A stretch of DNA of 64,000 nt from UBA4427 sp045106235 (GTDB lineage: Bacteria; Myxococcota_A; UBA9160; UBA4427), in contig JBGCEJ010000004.1 of the NCBI GenBank assembly GCA_045106235.1, positions 207,714-271,713 of the forward strand, read 5' to 3'. The notes under the pieces are model-generated. The model was given only the letters and a program-made list of their open reading frames with translations. It had not been told where the DNA came from and made no database searches. Shown one piece after another: positions 1-8,648 of this stretch. Each line of letters begins with the position of its first letter. The first letter of the stretch is position 1. A program made the translations under genes and the position numbers.

Positions 1-38
1 CCACCCGCGCAAGCACGGGCGCACGAGGAATTTCCCCG

Positions 39-1223
39 ATGGCCGAACTGCCTTTCCTGCTCTTTGATGCCGACAATCATTACTACGAAGCCGAAGACGC
101 TTTTACGCGGCATATCGATCCGCGGATGAAGAAGCGCTGTATGAACTGGGCCGATGTGAATGGCCGCAAAGAGCTGCTCGTTGCGGGCAAGATCAACCGC
201 TTTATCCCGAATCCGACCTTCGATCCGGTCGCGAAGCCGGGCTGCCTTGACGATTATTACCGCGGGATCAATCCGGAAGGGAAGAGCATCCGCGAAGCCT
301 TTGGCGCGCTTGAGCCGATCCGGCCGGAATACCGAGATCGCGAGCTGCGTCTGAAGGTCATGGACGAGCAGCGGATCGAGAAGGCCATCTATTTCCCCAC
401 TCTGGGTGTCGGGATGGAGGAAGCGCTGAAGGACGATTCGGAAGCGGTGCATACCGCGTTCGAAGCTTTTAATCGCTGGCTCCTCGACGATTGGGGCTTC
501 GCCTATCAGGAGCGCATCTACGCAGCGCCTTACATCTCGCTGATCGACCGGGATCGCGGGATCAAGGAACTCGAATGGGCGCTTTCGAACGATGCCCGTT
601 TTGTTGTTATGCGTCCGTCGTTCGTGTACAACGCCGCGGGCGGCCGGTCCCCGGCGGATCCCTATTTCGACCCCTTCTGGCAGATTGTGAACGACGAAGG
701 CATCACCGTTGTGTATCACGGCGGCGACGCGGGGTACGGCAAGTATATGGACGATTGGGGAGAGGGCGGCGGAATTCAGAGCTTTAGCAACTCGCCGCTG
801 CGCAGTATCTCGATGGCCTATAAAGCGCCCTATGACTTGATGGCCGCCTTGATCTCTCATCGCCTCTTTGAGCGCTTTACGAATATCCGGATGGCGAGCA
901 TCGAGATGGGCGCGTTCTGGGTCTCCTGGCTCTTTCAGGCGATGGAACGTTCCTATAACCAGGAGCCGAATGGATTCTTCGAGGATCCGCTTGAGACCTT
1001 CAAACGCCATATCTGGATTGCGCCTTTTCATGAAGACAGCATTCTGGGCTTGAAGGACATGCTCGGGGCCGACCGCATGTTGCTGGGGTCGGATTGGCCG
1101 CACGCGGAAGGGCTGCCGGACCCGACGGATTTCGCACTTGAGCTCGACGGCTTTACAGACGGCGAAGTCAAGCAGGTGATGCGGGACAACGCGCTGGGCT
1201 TGTCTCAGCGGCGACCCGTTTAG
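39..1223 (+). CDS. Amidohydrolase family protein (amidohydrolase_2 type)
   Basis: A 394-residue metal-dependent hydrolase or decarboxylase of the amidohydrolase_2 TIM-barrel group. The N-terminal DADNHYYE segment (residues 10-17) is the usual metal-binding start, YHGGD near residue 230 supplies a histidine, and GSDWPH near residue 350 carries the C-terminal catalytic Asp. The length is normal for the family. The ATG follows a GAGG ribosome site (gaggaatttcccc). A second member lies at 4927-6117 on the other strand, only distantly similar. The substrate cannot be deduced; family members act on ring-cleavage products, lactones and amides. Confidence is high for the fold and low for the reaction. 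Confidence 0.88.
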   Translation: MAELPFLLFDADNHYYEAEDAFTRHIDPRMKKRCMNWADVNGRKELLVAGKINRFIPNPTFDPVAKPGCLDDYYRGINPEGKSIREAFGALEPIRPEYRDRELRLKVMDEQRIEKAIYFPTLGVGMEEALKDDSEAVHTAFEAFNRWLLDDWGFAYQERIYAAPYISLIDRDRGIKELEWALSNDARFVVMRPSFVYNAAGGRSPADPYFDPFWQIVNDEGITVVYHGGDAGYGKYMDDWGEGGGIQSFSNSPLRSISMAYKAPYDLMAALISHRLFERFTNIRMASIEMGAFWVSWLFQAMERSYNQEPNGFFEDPLETFKRHIWIAPFHEDSILGLKDMLGADRMLLGSDWPHAEGLPDPTDFALELDGFTDGEVKQVMRDNALGLSQRRPV

Positions 1224-1244
1224 CGCTTCGACGATCTCGCCCGG

Positions 1245-1270
1245 CTACCCCGCCCGACTACCCCGCCCGA
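1245..1270. repeat. Two exact tandem copies of a 13-nt unit
   Basis: The unit ctaccccgcccga occurs twice head to tail in the gap between the amidohydrolase and alcohol dehydrogenase genes. No function is evident; it looks like local slippage. Confidence 0.6.
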
Positions 1271-1309
1271 CTACAGCTACTCGAAAAATACTCAGAGAGG
1301 GAAATACCC

Positions 1310-2401
1310 ATGCATGCTGCTCTGCTTGAGCAAGACGGAGAAGGACTCACCTATGTCGAGGATCTTCAGATTTCCGATCCCGGACCACAGGAGGTCCTCG
1401 TCAAGGTTTCGCATTGCGGAATTTGCCATTCTGATCTCACGGTGGTGGATATGCCGGGCGGGCAAAGACCATGCGTGTTAGGGCATGAAGCGGGCGGCGT
1501 TGTGGAAGAGGTGGGCTCGTCGGTCACGCGTCTTGCGAAGGGTGACAAGGTGATGCTGACGCCGCTCTCGTCCTGCGGGCTCTGCTACTACTGCGTGCGT
1601 GAGCAACCGGCGCTCTGCGCCGAGGCGCAAAGCTTCATGACGGGGCTGCGGAATGATGGCAGCTCGCCGCTCTCGCGCGCCGGTGAGCAGGTCTTTCAAG
1701 GCTTCGCGGTCGGTGGCTTTGGTGAGTACACCGTCGTCAATGAAGGACGTGCTGTTAAGGTCGAACCGGATACGCCTCTCGAAATCGCCTGCGTGATTGG
1801 CTGCGCGATTCAGACGGGCGTCGGGGCCGTGCTGAACACTGCCAAAGTGGAAGAGGGCGCGACGGTCCTCGTGACTGGGCTCGGCGGAATCGGGATTTCG
1901 ATTGTGCAGGGCGCGCGGCTCGCGAATGCGGCGCGCATTATTGTGTCGGACCCGGTTGCGGAGCGGCGCGACTATGCAGCCAACTTCGGAGCGACGGATG
2001 TGCTTGATCCGGGTCAGGACGACGTCGTCGCTAAGGCGATTGAGCTCACGGGCGGCATTGGGGTCGACTACGCATTCGACGGTGCGGGGCATTCGGACCT
2101 GATTATGCAGGGGATCAACGCCTGTCGGGTCGGCGGGACGATGACGATGGTCGGGGCCGCCATGGCGCCGCTCGAGATGCCGATGCCGGCGCTCTTCCTC
2201 ACGCATGAGAAGAAGCTGCAGGGCTGCCTGCTCGGCTCCTGCAATAGCCATCGCGATATCCCGCGCTTCCTTGCGCTCTGGCGGCGCGGGGCGCTCGACC
2301 TGGAGAGCATGATCAGTCATCGCCGTCCGATCGCCGATATCAACGAGGGGATGGAGGATATGCGGCAGGGGCGCGGGCTGCGTACGGTCCTCGAGCTCTA
2401 G
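1310..2401 (+). CDS. Zinc-dependent alcohol dehydrogenase (class III-like MDR)
   Basis: A 363-residue medium-chain dehydrogenase that should oxidise an alcohol (or reduce an aldehyde) with NAD(P). The catalytic zinc site is visible as CGICHSD (about 37-43) and GHEAGG (about 58-63). The structural-zinc lobe has closely spaced cysteines in SSCGLCYYCVREQPALC (about 86-102). The nucleotide-binding glycine run is GLGGIG near residue 192. Overall order and length resemble class III and NDMA-type alcohol dehydrogenases. A GAGAGGG ribosome site precedes the ATG. It lies 86 bp after the amidohydrolase on the same strand, so the two may be co-transcribed. Confidence 0.9.
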   Translation: MHAALLEQDGEGLTYVEDLQISDPGPQEVLVKVSHCGICHSDLTVVDMPGGQRPCVLGHEAGGVVEEVGSSVTRLAKGDKVMLTPLSSCGLCYYCVREQPALCAEAQSFMTGLRNDGSSPLSRAGEQVFQGFAVGGFGEYTVVNEGRAVKVEPDTPLEIACVIGCAIQTGVGAVLNTAKVEEGATVLVTGLGGIGISIVQGARLANAARIIVSDPVAERRDYAANFGATDVLDPGQDDVVAKAIELTGGIGVDYAFDGAGHSDLIMQGINACRVGGTMTMVGAAMAPLEMPMPALFLTHEKKLQGCLLGSCNSHRDIPRFLALWRRGALDLESMISHRRPIADINEGMEDMRQGRGLRTVLEL

Positions 2402-2571
2402 GGCCCCTTACGGCTCTCTCCGCCGGGAGGGGATCCTTAGGCGTTCTCGCAATGCTCTGGAGACGTGCTGAACGGGGAGGGTGTTGTGGTTGATTTGCCC
2501 GCCTAATGCGCGGTACTCGCCTTCGGGCGAAAGTCATTGTTATTCGGGCGATGCCGTGAGAGGCTTTGCAT

Positions 2572-3249
2572 ATGGCGCAGCTCCAAATGAACACGTCTCT
2601 GTTGAGCATCCCCGCATCTCGCCTGGGCGGTGTGCGCGCGGCGCTCGCGATCCTGGTTTGTTTATGGGGCGGGGTTTCTCTACCTGCTGCAGCTGCTGAG
2701 GATCTCACGAGCCCAAGCTACCGACATCGTGCGGGCACATTCTCGGCCTCCGTCGCGACGGGGCTGACGAGTACTGCGAGCCTGTCGGAGGTGGGGGAGA
2801 GTTCGGCCTCGGTTGGAAGCAGCTTCTCTGTGACGCCTGCGGGGAGTGCCGCGACTCTGACGTCTCTCCTACGCGGCTTCTGGGTCATCGCAGCAGGGAC
2901 GTTCCCCTCCCTCGATTTGGACGGGGATCTGGCCCAGTTTTTTCTCGATGAAGATGATGACGGTGATGGGCTGCTCGACGTGCACGAAACCGGGACGGGC
3001 ATTTTTGTTTCGGCGCTGAATACGGGGAGCTCTCCGGTTGCGGCAGATTCGGATGGTGACGGCTTTTCGGACGGTGCTGAAGTCGCTGAGGGGACCGACC
3101 CGAATGATGAGCAATCGTTCCCGGCCCCGAACCCCGCGGTCCCGAGCCTGAGTCCGGGTTCGCTCAGTCTGCTTTTGATCTTGCTTTTGTTCGTGGCCGC
3201 GCAGTCGGCCGCGTTTGTCCGGCGGAAAAGCCGGCGGAGAACGACATGA
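2572..3249 (+). CDS. Exported Ca-binding-type surface protein with CTERM-like anchor
   Basis: An exported protein of about 225 residues. It has a signal peptide (basic start, then a hydrophobic run to about residue 42 ending AAAA), a low-complexity Ser/Thr-rich middle, two acidic DxDxDG-type loops (DEDDDGDG near 128 and DSDGDG near 158), and a C-terminal tail of VPSLSP, a Leu-rich membrane segment and an Arg-rich end. That tail has the layout of IPTL/PEP-CTERM-like sorting signals. I chose ATG 2572 because GAGAGG lies 8 nt upstream; a TTG at 2566 and an ATG at 2587 are alternatives. The stop overlaps the next start by 4 nt (ATGA), so the pair is translationally coupled. The function is unknown, probably a surface or matrix protein. 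Confidence 0.75.
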   Translation: MAQLQMNTSLLSIPASRLGGVRAALAILVCLWGGVSLPAAAAEDLTSPSYRHRAGTFSASVATGLTSTASLSEVGESSASVGSSFSVTPAGSAATLTSLLRGFWVIAAGTFPSLDLDGDLAQFFLDEDDDGDGLLDVHETGTGIFVSALNTGSSPVAADSDGDGFSDGAEVAEGTDPNDEQSFPAPNPAVPSLSPGSLSLLLILLLFVAAQSAAFVRRKSRRRTT

Positions 3250-4853
3250 TGAAGACTCAACGTCTCTTGGCCGCGGCATCCAAGTGGGTGCTGCTTGTGG
3301 CTCTGCTGGTTCTTTTCGCCGCACCGAGCGCCCAGGCTCAGGTACCTACGCAGGTGCCGTTTCAGGGGTTGCTACTCGATTCGGGCGGTCAGCCACTGAC
3401 GGGCTCGGTCGACCTCCAATTTGAGCTCTTCGACGATTTGGCGGCGGGGACCTCCCTTTGGGCGGAGGCGCAGCCGGGTGTCATGGTCGTCGACGGGGTC
3501 TACTCGGTCACGTTAGGGGCAAGCACGCCGATCACCGCAGTGTTGATCGAAGGGGGATCCGCCTTCTTGGCGATTACTGTGGATGGGGAACTGCTCACGC
3601 CGAGGCAGCAGCTCTTGGCGGTCCCCTACGCACTCCGGGCCGCTGAGGCGGATAACGTTGGGAGCGTTTCGAGCGTCTTTATCGAGCAGATGATTGAGAC
3701 CTTTCCTTTTGACGGTGCGCCGCCTGGAAACACGGATCCGTCGGAAGGGACGGGCGACACGGATTCGGACGGCATTCCGAACTTTGTCGACCCGGATAAC
3801 GATAATGATGGGATCTCGGATGCAGAGGAATTCGCGGAAGGATCGTCGATTAACCTCGAAACGCCGAGCATTAGTCTCGTTCAGACCGCGGGTCCTGTGA
3901 TTTCATACCTCCCTAACGTGCTCACCGTGACGGGCACTAATCTGGAGACGCTCTCCGCTGTGACCTTTGGTTCAGAGTCCCCCCTACCGACTCAGCTCAC
4001 GGATATGACTTTTGAGATTTCGGTGACGCCGAACGAACTCAACCCTACGCTGACCGTTCAGGTGAGCCTGCCGAACGGCGAGATGGCGACTTCAAGTCCA
4101 CTTCCGATCGTAAACGAAACGCCCGTGATCGATCTTGTGACACCGCCCTTCGCCGACGGGTCCTCGGGGCAAATGGTCATCGACGGCTCGGGCTTTGCGC
4201 CGGGGGTCACGGTCCAGTTCGGAAGTCAGACGTTGACGCCGAGTATGGTCTCGCGGACGTCTTTGACAGTGCCTTACGGCGCTGAGCCGGCCGGGCCGAA
4301 GCAGCTCGTTGTGTTTCATCCAAATGGGCTCGATAGCGGCCCGCGAACCTATAATGTGGCGGATCCTGCTGGAGGGCGTTTTGTTTTCGTCACCGCCGGT
4401 CTCTACGACGGGAATCTGGGCGGTTTGGCAGGCGCGGATGCGATCTGCCAGGCGGAAGCGGACGCTGAATCACTTCCAGGGACGTACCTTGCATGGCTCA
4501 GCGATTCAACGAGCTCGCCGTCCACGCGCTTTAGTCAGCAAGGCAGTTTTTTCCGGGTGGATGCGGAACCGATCGCGTTTTCTTGGGCCGATCTGATCGA
4601 TGGCACGATCGAGCAGCCGATCAATCTGATGCCGTCCGGTGTCGTCGCGACCGGCGTTGTCGCCGTCTGGACGGATACGATGGACGACGGCACGGCCATT
4701 CAGGGCGGCGTCAATTCGTGTCAGAACTGGACGAGCTCGGGGACATCAGGGGCGCCGGTCGGCTTGCTGAACAACACGACAAATTGGAGCAATGTGCCCG
4801 GTCTCGTCGACGGCTGTTTCCGCACCCGTCGATTGTACTGTTTTCAGGAGTAG
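3246..4853 (+). CDS. Secreted multidomain protein with IPT/TIG and DUF1554 domains
   Basis: A 535-residue exported protein. Residues 1-32 form a signal peptide ending AQA. Residues 35-135 resemble the N-terminal domain common in secreted myxobacterial/deltaproteobacterial proteins (VPFQGLLLDSGG through LLAVPYALRAAEA). Residues 165-195 hold acidic DxDxDG calcium-type loops. Two IPT/TIG Ig-like domains span about 205-370 (PVISYLPNVLTVTGTNL; PVIDLVTPPFADGSSG). The last 160 residues (FVFVTAGLYDGNLGGLAGAD through CFRTRRLYCFQE) match the DUF1554 lectin-like domain known from Leptospira surface proteins, with conserved cysteines. Its start overlaps the CTERM-like protein gene by 4 nt. It is likely a cell-surface adhesin or binding protein. 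Confidence 0.82.
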   Translation: MMKTQRLLAAASKWVLLVALLVLFAAPSAQAQVPTQVPFQGLLLDSGGQPLTGSVDLQFELFDDLAAGTSLWAEAQPGVMVVDGVYSVTLGASTPITAVLIEGGSAFLAITVDGELLTPRQQLLAVPYALRAAEADNVGSVSSVFIEQMIETFPFDGAPPGNTDPSEGTGDTDSDGIPNFVDPDNDNDGISDAEEFAEGSSINLETPSISLVQTAGPVISYLPNVLTVTGTNLETLSAVTFGSESPLPTQLTDMTFEISVTPNELNPTLTVQVSLPNGEMATSSPLPIVNETPVIDLVTPPFADGSSGQMVIDGSGFAPGVTVQFGSQTLTPSMVSRTSLTVPYGAEPAGPKQLVVFHPNGLDSGPRTYNVADPAGGRFVFVTAGLYDGNLGGLAGADAICQAEADAESLPGTYLAWLSDSTSSPSTRFSQQGSFFRVDAEPIAFSWADLIDGTIEQPINLMPSGVVATGVVAVWTDTMDDGTAIQGGVNSCQNWTSSGTSGAPVGLLNNTTNWSNVPGLVDGCFRTRRLYCFQE

Positions 4854-4926
4854 CCAGCCGTACGCGGAAGCGATGTCGTTGCTGAGCAGGTGAAATGAAC
4901 TTGCTCGATGCGTCCCCTCGCGCGCG

Positions 4927-6117
4927 CTAGCGGCTCGGCAAGTCGATCTTGTAGAGCGCGGCAGCGTTGTCCTGGAGGATCTTTCGCTTTCGCGTTTCGG
5001 TCCAGTCTGCGGAGACTTCCGCGATGTACTCCTGCACGTTCGGATAGAGGCAGGTCGGGTGGGGGAAATCGGTTTCGAAGAGGACGTTGTCCTCTCCGAT
5101 CTGATCGATCAGCTTCGTGGGCGCCGTCTTTTCGAACCAGAAACAGCCGTAGACATGGTCACGGAAATACTCTGAGGGCTTCTTGGTGAGCTCAACCTCA
5201 AGATGGGCCGCGGTTTCCTCCCATTCGTAGTCGATGGATTCGAGGACGAAGGGGATCCAGCCTATGCCGCTTTCGACGGAGACGATCTTGAGCTTGGGGC
5301 AGCGCTCGAAAATCCCACTGAGCAGCATATTCGAGATCACCCGGGAGTTTTCGACGAAGAGCGCGGCCGAGCCAAGCGCCAGGCGCCGCCGCATCCCATT
5401 CGAAGGCCAGGCGGCACGGCCAAACATATTGAAGGAGGTCTCACTCGCGCCAATATGGAAGTTCACGGGAAGCTCGGCGTCGTTGCAGGCGTCCCAGAAG
5501 GGCTTCCAGGCATCGTCGCCGAGGTCGGGGAGGCCGATGCTATCGGGATCGCTGCACATGACGATGCCCTTGAGGCCCATGGCTTTTGCGCGTTCTACTT
5601 CTTCGACGCTTTGCTCGATATTCCACCACGGCATCAGCGCCATGGGAAGAAGCCGATTGCCGGAGTCGGCCTGGATTTCGGCCATCGCGTCATTGTAGAT
5701 TTGGGCGCAGGCGCGGCGGAGGTCAGAGTCTTCGACCTTCATGAAGTTCTGGCTGCCGAAGCCCGCGACATTCGGGTAGAGGATCTGGGCGTAGAGGCCG
5801 AACTCGTCGAGGAGGCTGACCCGAGCCTTCATGTTGTAGGAGGCTTCGTGGACGTCTTCGATTTGGTAGCCGAAGAACTCGGTGCCCCGAGATTTGTTGC
5901 CGTCCTTGCGAATGACGCTCGAAGGGTTCGTGGTCGAGATCTGGATATCGCGGTCGACGATCCAGTTCCGTTCCGCGCCTTGGCCTACGACGCGCGGGAG
6001 GCGATCCTTCATAGAGGCGGGAGCGCGGGAGGTCCAAAGATCGTGGGGCTCGGTGATATGGGCATCGACGTCGATGATCGAGAGCGCGTCTGTCGAAGGA
6101 GTGGGAGCAGCGGCCAT
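4927..6117 (-). CDS. Amidohydrolase family protein (amidohydrolase_2 type)
   Basis: A 396-residue TIM-barrel hydrolase. IIDVDAHITEP (about 13-23) gives the metal-binding D-x-D-x-H, VNFHIGAS supplies the middle histidine, and FETDFPHPT near the C terminus supplies the catalytic Asp. GAGG precedes the ATG by 8 nt. It is the last gene of a minus-strand run with the MaoC-like protein (6231-6698) and an SDR (6846-7718). That context suggests a catabolic set acting on acyl-CoA or ring-cleavage intermediates. The exact substrate is unknown. Confidence 0.88.
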   Translation of the reverse strand: MAAAPTPSTDALSIIDVDAHITEPHDLWTSRAPASMKDRLPRVVGQGAERNWIVDRDIQISTTNPSSVIRKDGNKSRGTEFFGYQIEDVHEASYNMKARVSLLDEFGLYAQILYPNVAGFGSQNFMKVEDSDLRRACAQIYNDAMAEIQADSGNRLLPMALMPWWNIEQSVEEVERAKAMGLKGIVMCSDPDSIGLPDLGDDAWKPFWDACNDAELPVNFHIGASETSFNMFGRAAWPSNGMRRRLALGSAALFVENSRVISNMLLSGIFERCPKLKIVSVESGIGWIPFVLESIDYEWEETAAHLEVELTKKPSEYFRDHVYGCFWFEKTAPTKLIDQIGEDNVLFETDFPHPTCLYPNVQEYIAEVSADWTETRKRKILQDNAAALYKIDLPSR

Positions 6118-6230
6118 TGGACTACCTCGCGGTTCTGCGGGGCGCGCCCCGCGGTAGAGTCTTCGCGGCCGCAGGCTGAGGTATGGATCTCAGACGAGGG
6201 CACACCCGAAGCATAGGGCCTTCGCGGGGC

Positions 6231-6698
6231 CTAGGCCGAGGCGTTTCGACAGGCCAGGAGCATCGATCCCGCAGTCCGGAAAAGCGCTTCTTCTTCGGGC
6301 GAGTAGAGCGTGTCCTCGATGGTGACGATGCCGGTTCCAGGGCGCGATTTCGAGAGGCGCTTTTCGGTAAAGCGGCGAACCAGGCGGACGCGGGAATCGG
6401 CGCGGACCGGGGCGAGGAGCGAGAGGCCGTCTCCGCCGAGTCCCGCGATGAGAGCGAGGGGGCCCGGGAGGTCATGGGAGAGGCGGGCCGAGATCGCGAA
6501 AATATGCGGCGCGCACGCGGCGATGCCGCGGAAGAGGGACGCTTCGGCGATTTCTTCATCGAGGTGATGGGGATAGGGGTCCCATCGACGTGCGAATTCC
6601 ATCACCTCATCGCGGCGGACTTCGAACCACGGACTCGTGAACTGCGTGCCGACCTCAATATCGTCGAAGTAGATCTTCGTGTCTGCGGGTTCGCTCAT
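6231..6698 (-). CDS. MaoC-like hot-dog dehydratase
   Basis: A 155-residue single hot-dog protein of the MaoC/(R)-hydratase group. YFDDIEVGTQFTSPWFEVRRDEVMEFARRWDPYPHHLDEE is the characteristic start, with the Asp and His of D-P-Y-P-H-H-L-D occupying the hydratase motif region. The C-terminal half carries the paired strands (SRVRLVRRFTEKR). Family members hydrate 2-enoyl-CoA thioesters or bind acyl-CoA. It lies between an SDR and an amidohydrolase on the same strand (gaps of 147 and 113 bp). No clear strong ribosome site is visible. Confidence 0.8.
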   Translation of the reverse strand: MSEPADTKIYFDDIEVGTQFTSPWFEVRRDEVMEFARRWDPYPHHLDEEIAEASLFRGIAACAPHIFAISARLSHDLPGPLALIAGLGGDGLSLLAPVRADSRVRLVRRFTEKRLSKSRPGTGIVTIEDTLYSPEEEALFRTAGSMLLACRNASA

Positions 6699-6778
6699 GG
6701 GAAGGCTCGACGCGTGAGGGGGATGGGGCGAGGGCGGGCAGTGAGAAAGGGCGGTTGGTTAGGGAGGCGAGATGTGAA

Positions 6779-6810
6779 CGGGAGCGGGTCCGAATTCGAG
6801 CCCGCTCCCG
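6779..6810 (-). terminator. GC hairpin between SDR and MaoC genes
   Basis: A 10-bp perfect stem (cgggagcggg with cccgctcccg) encloses a 12-nt loop, in the 147-bp gap downstream of the SDR on the minus strand. No U-rich tract follows on either strand. It may attenuate or protect a transcript rather than act as a classical terminator. Confidence 0.4.
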
Positions 6811-6845
6811 CCTAACACCCTACGCGCAAGGAGTGCGGCGCCGGT

Positions 6846-7718
6846 CTAGCCCTTTGCGGGGCCGCCCGAGAGCGCTGCCTTGCCGATGGCCGGCTCCACG
6901 AATTGCGTGAAGTTGGGGCCGCGGCGAAGTGCGTGGCCGCCGTCAACGTTGATGGCGCAGCCGGTGACCCAGCGTGATTCCTGGCCGACGAGGAAGCGCG
7001 CGAGATGAGCGACGTCTTCGGATTCGCCGACGCCGTCCATCGGTGTGTTCTCGATATACGACTCGTAGACTTCGCTTTCCCGGGGCACGCCTTCCATGAT
7101 CTCGGTGGCGATGAAGCCGGGGCGGATCGAGTTGAAGCGGATATGGCTCGGGCCGAACTCGTCGGCGGCGTTCTTCATCATCTCTTCGATGCCCGCCTTG
7201 CCCACGGTGTAGGCGCCGAAATAGAGATGCGTCGTGCAGCCCGCGATGGAGGACATGCCAACGAAGGAACCGCCGCCGGCTTCGACCATGAGCGGGACGG
7301 TATGCTTCACGCAGAGCATCGTGCTGACCACGTTGAGGTGGAGTACGCGGATGAACTCTTCGGTGTCCTGCAGGTGGTAGGGGCCCATGCCGCCACCGCC
7401 GCCCGCGTTCGCGACGCAGCCGTCGAGGCCACCGGTGGGCTTCGCGGCGAAGTCCACGATCCGCTTCACATCATCTTCGCTGGTGACGTCGCCGGCCGTG
7501 TACTGGATGCTGCCGCCGTGTCCCAGGTTGGCTTCGATCTTCTTCGCGGCGTCCGCGAGTTTCGATTCCGTGCGACCGCAGATGGTGACGGCCGCGCCAT
7601 CGGCTGCCATGCGTGCGGCGCAGGCCGCGCCGATGCCGGTCCCGCCCCCGGTGACGAGAACGGCCATGCCCTCGAGTCCGCCGGAAGGAATCGATCCTTT
7701 GAGTTTTTGGGCTGCCAT
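6846..7718 (-). CDS. Short-chain dehydrogenase/reductase (SDR)
   Basis: A 290-residue NAD(P)-dependent classical SDR. The cofactor motif is TGGGTGIG (about 21-28), NAGGGGG follows the fourth strand, and the catalytic YxxxK is YTVGK in YFGAYTVGKAG. The motif INVDGG near the C terminus is typical. The ATG follows GGAG in cgaggagacaagaagac. It heads a minus-strand run with the MaoC-like and amidohydrolase genes. The substrate is unknown. Confidence 0.88.
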   Translation of the reverse strand: MAAQKLKGSIPSGGLEGMAVLVTGGGTGIGAACAARMAADGAAVTICGRTESKLADAAKKIEANLGHGGSIQYTAGDVTSEDDVKRIVDFAAKPTGGLDGCVANAGGGGGMGPYHLQDTEEFIRVLHLNVVSTMLCVKHTVPLMVEAGGGSFVGMSSIAGCTTHLYFGAYTVGKAGIEEMMKNAADEFGPSHIRFNSIRPGFIATEIMEGVPRESEVYESYIENTPMDGVGESEDVAHLARFLVGQESRWVTGCAINVDGGHALRRGPNFTQFVEPAIGKAALSGGPAKG

Positions 7719-7974
7719 GTCTTCTTGTCTCCTCGAACGGGTTGGGGTGGGGCGGGTTCAACGACCTCGCCGCGTGGGAGGATACCCCGATGAAATCCGG
7801 CGACCATGCCCGAATCCGTCGGATCTTGGGCTGGGTTTGGGCCATGCAGAAAGCCCCGATTGCGTTACCGTCGAGCTTCCCCTGACCGGTTGGGCGGCAT
7901 CGATCGATGTCCCCGAAAGCGCGGGCCCTCGCGGAGCGGCCCAGGCAGCTGGTCTCACGCGCGAAGGAAAAACC

Positions 7975-8262
7975 ATGTCGATTCGATTGACCGTACAGCT
8001 TCCCATCAAGGCCGGTGAGGCCGATGCTTTTGAGAAGTCCGCCGCCCCGGCGCTGGCCCGAGTGAAGGCCGAAGACAAGGGCTGCGAAATGTACGACCTG
8101 TTCAAGAGCGTCGACGACGATACGCGCTTCGTCATGGTGGAGAGCTGGGCGACGGCGGAAGATCTCGACGCGCATATGACCTCCGCCGCGATGGGCGATG
8201 TCGGTAAGGCGCTGGGCGGGTTCATTGCCGGCGCGCCGGTCATGCATAAGTACGAAGACTGA
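7975..8262 (+). CDS. Antibiotic biosynthesis monooxygenase (ABM) domain protein
   Basis: A 95-residue ferredoxin-like alpha+beta barrel protein of the ABM/quinol monooxygenase family. It shows the standard pattern: strand RLTVQLPIK, helix with KAGEADAFEK, GCEMYDLFKSVDD, and FVMVESWATAEDLDAHMTS. The open frame continues far upstream (to 7387), but that part overlaps the antisense SDR and lacks family sequence, so I took ATG 7975 (cgaaggaaaaaccATG). It is followed at 71 bp by a DUF1330 gene of related fold. Likely small-molecule oxidation or a dimeric binding protein. Confidence 0.82.
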   Translation: MSIRLTVQLPIKAGEADAFEKSAAPALARVKAEDKGCEMYDLFKSVDDDTRFVMVESWATAEDLDAHMTSAAMGDVGKALGGFIAGAPVMHKYED

Positions 8263-8333
8263 TCGAAGTTTTTCAGATCGAATTCGCTTGATGCCCTGCG
8301 AAGCGCAGGCGATCAGGCGAAGAGGAGTTTCCG

Positions 8334-8648
8334 ATGGCCGATGCGCCTGCCTACATGATCGCGAATTTTGTGATTCACGATGCCGACGAGTACCGCAAAT
8401 ACGAGAAGGGCTTCTTCCCGATCTTGAAGAAGCATGGCGGCAGCTTTCATACCTATGACGACAACTCGGAAACTCTGGAAGGCGACGGGTCGCCGGAAGG
8501 GCGCATCGTGATCTTTCAGTTCCCGAACGAAGCCGCCGCGCGCGCATGGTGGGCCGATCCCGAGTACCAGGCGATCTCGGAGTTCCGCCGTGCCGGAACG
8601 AAGATGAACTTCCTGCAGCTCGTTCATGGACTGCCGCCGCGCGATTAG
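8334..8648 (+). CDS. DUF1330 domain protein
   Basis: A 104-residue ferredoxin-fold protein of the DUF1330 group. AYMIANFVIHDADEYRKYEKG at the start and IVIFQFPNEAAARAWWADPEYQAI in the second half are diagnostic. The ATG follows gaagaggagtttcc, a strong AGGAG site. It forms a likely operon with the ABM protein upstream. Its stop overlaps the convergent LLM oxidoreductase stop by 4 nt (TTAG). The biochemical role of the family is unknown. Confidence 0.85.
   Translation: MADAPAYMIANFVIHDADEYRKYEKGFFPILKKHGGSFHTYDDNSETLEGDGSPEGRIVIFQFPNEAAARAWWADPEYQAISEFRRAGTKMNFLQLVHGLPPRD

Noticed and set aside
5203..6216. A 337-codon plus-strand open frame.
   Set aside because: It is antisense to the amidohydrolase at 4927-6117, which has clear motifs; the frame's composition is a codon-bias artefact.
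7387..7974. Upstream extension of the ABM gene frame.
   Set aside because: It overlaps the antisense SDR and contains no domain sequence; ATG 7975 starts a full-length ABM domain.
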